From assembly GCA_029688825.1 (NCBI GenBank), contig JARUKX010000002.1, positions 62,001 through 126,000 of the forward strand: a stretch of DNA of 64,000 nt, given 5' to 3'. This stretch comes from Haloarculaceae archaeon H-GB1-1. Lineage in GTDB: Archaea; Halobacteriota; Halobacteria; Halobacteriales; Haloarculaceae. Under the pieces are notes generated by a model. It saw only the letters and a list, made by a program, of their open reading frames with translations, was not told where the DNA came from and made no database searches. Made by a program: the position numbers and the translations under genes. Positions 59,915 through 64,000 of this stretch are shown here, one piece after another (position 1 is the stretch's first letter; each line of letters opens with the position of its first letter).

Positions 59915-61660
59915 GTGAGACCCCTACAACAACGAGAACTAACCGTACTCATCGCAGCCCTCTGCGTGGCTAGCCTAGTCACGGGTATCGTCTCGGCGAA
60001 TCCGCCGCGACCGGGTACGGAAGATAACGGACTCACTGAGAACGAGTCAGCGACACTCTGGTCTCGCGATGCGGACAATTACATCAGTCAAGAGGAGTAC
60101 CGCCAGCGCTACGGTGACGAGCGGACGTCGATCCACCAGCTTGCGAACGGGACGGATATTACGTTCAAACGCCCGCCCGAGACAGCAGCGACGTGGACTC
60201 GAAACGATTTCACGGACCTCGAAGCCGGTGGGTCGGATACGTCCGTCCATCCACCTCACGCGTCCCTTGAGGACGGTGTATTCATCGAGGATGCTCACGC
60301 AACAGTGTTCGCAGTTCAGCCGTCAACTCGGGGCCACCTCGAATCCGGTGAAACGCCACTGTACATCGCCCCGAATGGCACGATGCGTGGGTTCGTCGAT
60401 TACCGCGTCCGTATCCCAAACGGGAGCTCTTCGGGTAACAGCACTATCCAGTGGTCGCTTACGGATCACGAGATCGAGGAAGTTCGGCTGCAAAAGGACG
60501 GGGAGACCATCGCGAAGAGTGATGGATCACACACGCCGGCAATCGACTACCAGATCGACGACGACTGGAGCGCAACTCTCACCCTCGAAGCAGAGGTCCA
60601 CGTCCGACTGAAGAAGACGACTCGGACCGACGTTGTCAACGGAACCAATGTTGATGTCGTCTACCGTGAGGAGACGCGAAACGTCTCGGACTCAATTGAC
60701 GTTGAGGTCTACGACCTCTCCGCGTACCCCTATTACGCCGAATATCCGAACGGGGATTCCGGCGTTGCCATCTTCCAGTCCCGTCCCTGGCAGGGTTACA
60801 CGCTTACTGAGGAAGGTGACGCGAGAGTTCGTGGTGTCTGGCGATTCTACACTGCCCGAGACACCAGCTGGGACGGGCTCGTGCGGTCCAACCGTACCGC
60901 TAGTACCGAAGTTGAGTCCGACGCGATCCCTGTGTTCGTCCACGCGTATCCCTCCCTGATTGGACCGCGTGCAGAGCCTGTTCGGGACGGCCCGGAGATT
61001 GTCGACACGTGGGGGACTGACCGACCCTCTCCGGCGGGGACCATCGGTGAGAACGTCAACATCGAGGTCGTAAATCAGTCCTACACGACGACGTACGGTG
61101 TCGCCGTTCGAGCCGAGTCTGTCGATCGGGACGCTCTCCACGTTGCAGGTATCGTTCGAGGAGTCAATGCGTCGATCGTCGAGCCTGCCGCGGGTTCTGA
61201 ACGACAGCTCCGTCGTAGTAACCTTACGGCGGAGGTTCTGCAACAGAATCAGTCACAGGCCACGCTCCGAATTGAACTCCGTGACAACGAAACTGGCGCA
61301 CCGATCATCCTCGACGACAGCAGTCGCTGGTATCCTATTGGGGGAACCACCCGCAACGGATACATCACCATCGCCGGCCAGCAGGTCGAGACCAATGCGT
61401 CCGGAGTAGCCATTGTAACCGTCGACGATCCTGGGATCTACACAGCTCGATATCACCCAGGCTCGTGGCTTGGGCATAACCCAGCCTACGTGAGTGATAC
61501 GGCGACTGCCCGTTGGCATCCACTCGGAACCATCGACGGCTGGTTCGCGTTCCTATTCGAGATCTTCTGGCAGTTCATCCCGTTCTTCGTAATGTTCTAC
61601 GCTGGACATCGTCTCCTCCGAATGCTCGGTCCAGAAGACCTCTTCCAACGAGATCCATGA
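59915..61660 (+). CDS. Secreted surface protein with C-terminal anchor
   Basis: 581 residues from a GTG start at 59915, 21 nt after the previous stop. An N-terminal hydrophobic signal (LTVLIAALCVASLVTGIVSA) is followed by a large, acidic, beta-rich extracellular region with many N-x-S/T sites, and a C-terminal membrane helix (GWFAFLFEIFWQFIPFFVMFYAGH, near 550-575 in short pieces) with a short cytoplasmic tail. No enzymatic motif. Probably an extracellular part of the same membrane machine. Its stop overlaps the next start (ATGA). Confidence 0.7.
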   Translation: MRPLQQRELTVLIAALCVASLVTGIVSANPPRPGTEDNGLTENESATLWSRDADNYISQEEYRQRYGDERTSIHQLANGTDITFKRPPETAATWTRNDFTDLEAGGSDTSVHPPHASLEDGVFIEDAHATVFAVQPSTRGHLESGETPLYIAPNGTMRGFVDYRVRIPNGSSSGNSTIQWSLTDHEIEEVRLQKDGETIAKSDGSHTPAIDYQIDDDWSATLTLEAEVHVRLKKTTRTDVVNGTNVDVVYREETRNVSDSIDVEVYDLSAYPYYAEYPNGDSGVAIFQSRPWQGYTLTEEGDARVRGVWRFYTARDTSWDGLVRSNRTASTEVESDAIPVFVHAYPSLIGPRAEPVRDGPEIVDTWGTDRPSPAGTIGENVNIEVVNQSYTTTYGVAVRAESVDRDALHVAGIVRGVNASIVEPAAGSERQLRRSNLTAEVLQQNQSQATLRIELRDNETGAPIILDDSSRWYPIGGTTRNGYITIAGQQVETNASGVAIVTVDDPGIYTARYHPGSWLGHNPAYVSDTATARWHPLGTIDGWFAFLFEIFWQFIPFFVMFYAGHRLLRMLGPEDLFQRDP

Positions 61661-62517
61661 TACGAAACAACCCAACCATCAGCAGACGAAACGTCCTCCG
61701 AACGGCCTCAGGTGCAGCGCTTGTAAGCGTTGCAGGCTGTCTGAACACCGATGGAGACTCTGGCACGTCCGATGACGGGACTGGCTCTCCAGACGGTCAA
61801 GGCCCGCTGCAACGAGTCGCTGTCGAAGGAACAACGCTCGTTGTCGAACTCTCCCCTGACGCTGACGTCGACCAGATCAACCTCATCCAGCCGAACGGAG
61901 AGCTCTTCGGAACCCGTGATGTGGCCGCAGGGGCTCAACAGGTCTCGTTCGAGATCGGGACATCCTACGCACCTGGAGATTACAGCGTGATTGCGCTGAG
62001 AGACGAGGAAACCGTGGCAGAGACGTCGCTTTCCCTTCAGCCAGATCTCGAAATCGTCGAGATGGGAATCGGGAGAAACCAGTCCGAAAAGATGTGGGAT
62101 GGATCGAGAGATGAAATCGCAGAAGAAGCCTTCGTGACGGTTGAGAATCAAGGTAGTGGCCCGGATGCAATAACGAAATTACTCTTCATTGGGGATGTCC
62201 CGTACCCCTCTGATGAAGAAGGCACGAATTATGCAGACAGCGATGATATTAGCGGGATATACGACCCGCAATCTGACTCAGAGGTCAATGAAGTCATCGT
62301 AGGTGCTGGGGAACAAATCACGGTCTATAGTTCTCGGTCACCATTTGCCTTCGTCCCCGGTGCAGGTACATCCTGTACAGAGGATGAGCAGAGCGGAGAG
62401 TTTGAACTCATTCTTGAAACACAGGTTGGTGACTCCCGCATTGAGAAAGGATACGCTATCCAGTATTCAGCATCATCAGAACCAGACGGTTGTGATATCA
62501 CTATCAGTGAGACGTAG
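61657..62517 (+). CDS. Tat-exported lipoprotein
   Basis: 286 residues from the ATG at 61657. The twin-arginine signal TISRRNVLRTASGAALVS ends in a lipobox (VAGC), as usual for haloarchaeal lipoproteins; a low-complexity D/G/S/T linker follows. The mature part is beta-rich: an Ig-like region VDQINLIQPNGELFGTRDV and a second one around EAFVTVENQGSGPDAI (CARDB-like). Cysteines SCTED and GCDIT may pair. It lies outside the cell, anchored by lipid, between two membrane proteins of the same operon; the next gene starts 2 nt later. Confidence 0.8.
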   Translation: MIRNNPTISRRNVLRTASGAALVSVAGCLNTDGDSGTSDDGTGSPDGQGPLQRVAVEGTTLVVELSPDADVDQINLIQPNGELFGTRDVAAGAQQVSFEIGTSYAPGDYSVIALRDEETVAETSLSLQPDLEIVEMGIGRNQSEKMWDGSRDEIAEEAFVTVENQGSGPDAITKLLFIGDVPYPSDEEGTNYADSDDISGIYDPQSDSEVNEVIVGAGEQITVYSSRSPFAFVPGAGTSCTEDEQSGEFELILETQVGDSRIEKGYAIQYSASSEPDGCDITISET

Positions 62518-62519
62518 CC

Positions 62520-63632
62520 ATGGTTGATCTAATTGATGTCGTTCTCGAGGGATTCAAGGGTGTCGTCGACTGGGTCATTGGGCTCTTCATGGAGGGGCTC
62601 CAGACCGGTTACGATACTCTAACAGAGGAGATGTTTGGGACCCCAACCCCACAAACAGACGGTGCGTTCGTCTTTGGCGCCCCGACAAATGACCCTTGGA
62701 TAGCGATTCGAGATGCTTTGGTTGGTGGTGAAATAATGCTAATCGCCCTCCTCCTCTTAGTGATGTGTGTCCAAGGGCGGCACACTATCCGGATCTTCAA
62801 TATTGGGAACGCCTACGAAGCTCGAAAAACAAAGAAGACTGCCTGGGTTGGTGCATTTTTGATTATCACCTGGTATTGGTTGAGCGTTCTCGGCCTCTAT
62901 ATCGTAGATGGGTTCACGATTGCTCTGATGCCAAGTCTCAGTTCACTTGGTAACGTGATGCTCAACTTTCTCGAAACGTCGTTAACCAATCCTGGACTGG
63001 CACTGGTATTCGCACTCATTGGCGGACTATCGATGTGGGCGCTTGAGGCACTCTACTACATTCGGGAGATTCTGCTCTACGTCTACGTGTACGGTATGCC
63101 AATTGCGTTTGCACTCGGTTACGGCAATATCCCTGTTCTCTCTGATATTGCGATGGGATTCAGTAAGAGATTTGTCCCTCTCGCAGTCCTCCCTCTCCCG
63201 GCAGCAGTTGTGTTCAAAGGGTATGATCTGCTTTACTCACAGGGTTCACTCGCTCCAAATAGCGCATTTCTAAGATATCTAGTCGCAGCGTCGTTACCAC
63301 TGATTGCTCTCTATCTCACTTGGAAGACGTTCAAGTACGCGACTCCACTGACAGCCAGGGTTGTCGGAGGTGCGACGAAAGGAGCCGCTCTCATCGGCGG
63401 TGTCGCGGCTGGCGCCTACGTTGGCGGTGCAGGTGTCGCGACGACAGCGGCACGGTGGGGACCGAAAGCAGCAGCCGGCCATGCAGTTGCACAGAAAGCT
63501 GCTGCTCGAGGCGGACACGGAACTGAGGACGATTCCCCATCGTACCGTCGAACCGAGAATGACCCCGGTGGGGCCACTGCAGACGCATCGAGTGACAAAC
63601 GTGGGATGGAGTACGATCGAGGTATTCACTAA
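62520..63632 (+). CDS. Polytopic membrane protein (VirB6/TrbL-like)
   Basis: 370 residues with six or seven hydrophobic helices, for example IMLIALLLLVMCVQG, AFLIITWYWLSVLGLYIVDG, LALVFALIGGLSMWAL, ILLYVYVYGMPIAFALGYG, AVLPLPAAVVFKGYDLL and YLVAASLPLIALYLTW, then a Gly/Ala stretch (AALIGGVAAGAYVGGAGVA) and an acidic, polar tail of ~60 residues. This fits VirB6/TrbL channel components of type IV secretion systems; haloarchaeal versions are highly diverged. The stop overlaps the next start by one base. Confidence 0.65.
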   Translation: MVDLIDVVLEGFKGVVDWVIGLFMEGLQTGYDTLTEEMFGTPTPQTDGAFVFGAPTNDPWIAIRDALVGGEIMLIALLLLVMCVQGRHTIRIFNIGNAYEARKTKKTAWVGAFLIITWYWLSVLGLYIVDGFTIALMPSLSSLGNVMLNFLETSLTNPGLALVFALIGGLSMWALEALYYIREILLYVYVYGMPIAFALGYGNIPVLSDIAMGFSKRFVPLAVLPLPAAVVFKGYDLLYSQGSLAPNSAFLRYLVAASLPLIALYLTWKTFKYATPLTARVVGGATKGAALIGGVAAGAYVGGAGVATTAARWGPKAAAGHAVAQKAAARGGHGTEDDSPSYRRTENDPGGATADASSDKRGMEYDRGIH

Positions 63633-64000
63633 TGTCTACAGATCCAGACGCGGCAGCGCGGCGTATCATGAACCAGTTTGGCGAGGAGAGTCGCATCCCC
63701 TACCTCAACATCGAGGAGGGGGACGTCGGCGTGCTCATCGCCTTCCCCATCATCGGGCTCTTCATCGCGAGTCTCACTGGCGTCGAATCGCTCGCTCTCC
63801 CGTTCGTAGCCGGTGGACTCGGGTTCGGTGTTGCTGTCATCTATGTCTCTCCCGACCACCTAAATGCGTGGACGTGGACGAAGGACGTCTATCGATACGC
63901 CAAGCGCCCGCGGGTCACGTTCAGTGCCCCAGAAGCAGCCGACAGTAACACAAACGAGACAGAGCGAAACGAGGGCGGGCTCGCAAACTACACGCCGTTC
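63632..64000 (+). CDS. VirB3/PrgI-like membrane protein (cut by window end)
   Basis: The ATG at 63632 overlaps the previous stop codon (TAATG); 123 residues are visible and the frame is open at the window edge. After a polar start, two hydrophobic helices lie close together (VGVLIAFPIIGLFIASL and LALPFVAGGLGFGVAVIYV), then a basic-acidic tail with WTWTKDVYRYAKRPRVTF. Small two-helix proteins of this kind (VirB3/PrgI) normally precede the VirB4 ATPase gene, which I would expect just beyond the window. Confidence 0.6.
   Translation, partial: MSTDPDAAARRIMNQFGEESRIPYLNIEEGDVGVLIAFPIIGLFIASLTGVESLALPFVAGGLGFGVAVIYVSPDHLNAWTWTKDVYRYAKRPRVTFSAPEAADSNTNETERNEGGLANYTPF

Overview
The window is from a haloarchaeon (class Halobacteria), most likely a large plasmid or megaplasmid or an integrated copy of one. 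Evidence: GC-rich DNA coding for strongly acidic proteins, an archaeal Orc1/Cdc6 initiator inside a set of origin-recognition-box repeats, a TATA-binding protein gene, AT-rich TATA elements 25-30 nt before start codons (leaderless messages), a Tat-type lipoprotein and haloarchaeal-style C2H2 and SWIM proteins. The species cannot be fixed from the sequence alone.

Layout. (1) 1-3.97 kb: an IS200/IS605-type element carrying only tnpB has split a gene; after it come an ArdC/ImmA-like metallopeptidase, a SWIM zinc-finger protein and a small helical protein. (2) 4.0-12.8 kb: plasmid maintenance. Orc1/Cdc6 lies between two clusters of 'CCCC..AGTGTGAATGGG' boxes; then an orphan primase-associated helical domain, an XPD-like ATPase, a zinc-ribbon protein, a ParA operon with a partner protein and a striking 8-bp-periodic centromere-like array, and a tyrosine recombinase. 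(3) 13.1-17.8 kb: a divergent pair of paralogous membrane-associated GTPases and a DUF4143-type ATPase. (4) 18.0-25.4 kb: a tightly packed five-gene operon: VWA protein, HAD/HEAT protein, ADP-ribosylglycohydrolase with a long extra domain, a small CARF-like Rossmann protein and a PIN nuclease. I know no named system with this gene set, and it is my main candidate for an undescribed conflict or stress-signalling system. A TRAM-TRAM-C2H2-Mre11-like phosphoesterase follows on the same strand. (5) 26.9-34.1 kb: an AddA-like and AddB-like helicase/nuclease pair on the opposite strand. (6) 34.2-54.6 kb: a full BREX type 5 locus (brxA, brxC/pglY copy 1, brxB, brxC/pglY copy 2, pglX, unknown orf, pglZ, brxHII), interrupted by an opposite-strand TBP gene and an unknown gene. 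(7) 54.6-58.2 kb: McrBC. (8) 58.2-59.3 kb: a decayed stretch with gene remnants and a winged-helix regulator. (9) 59.5 kb to the end: the start of a probable type IV secretion/conjugation operon of small and polytopic membrane proteins and a Tat lipoprotein, running off the window.

Together this reads as a mobile replicon that carries its own replication, partition and probable transfer functions around a defence island of about 45 kb (BREX-5, McrBC, AddAB-like/Mre11-like nucleases, and the VWA-ARH-CARF-PIN operon). Functions are assigned from motifs read by eye; no database search was run.
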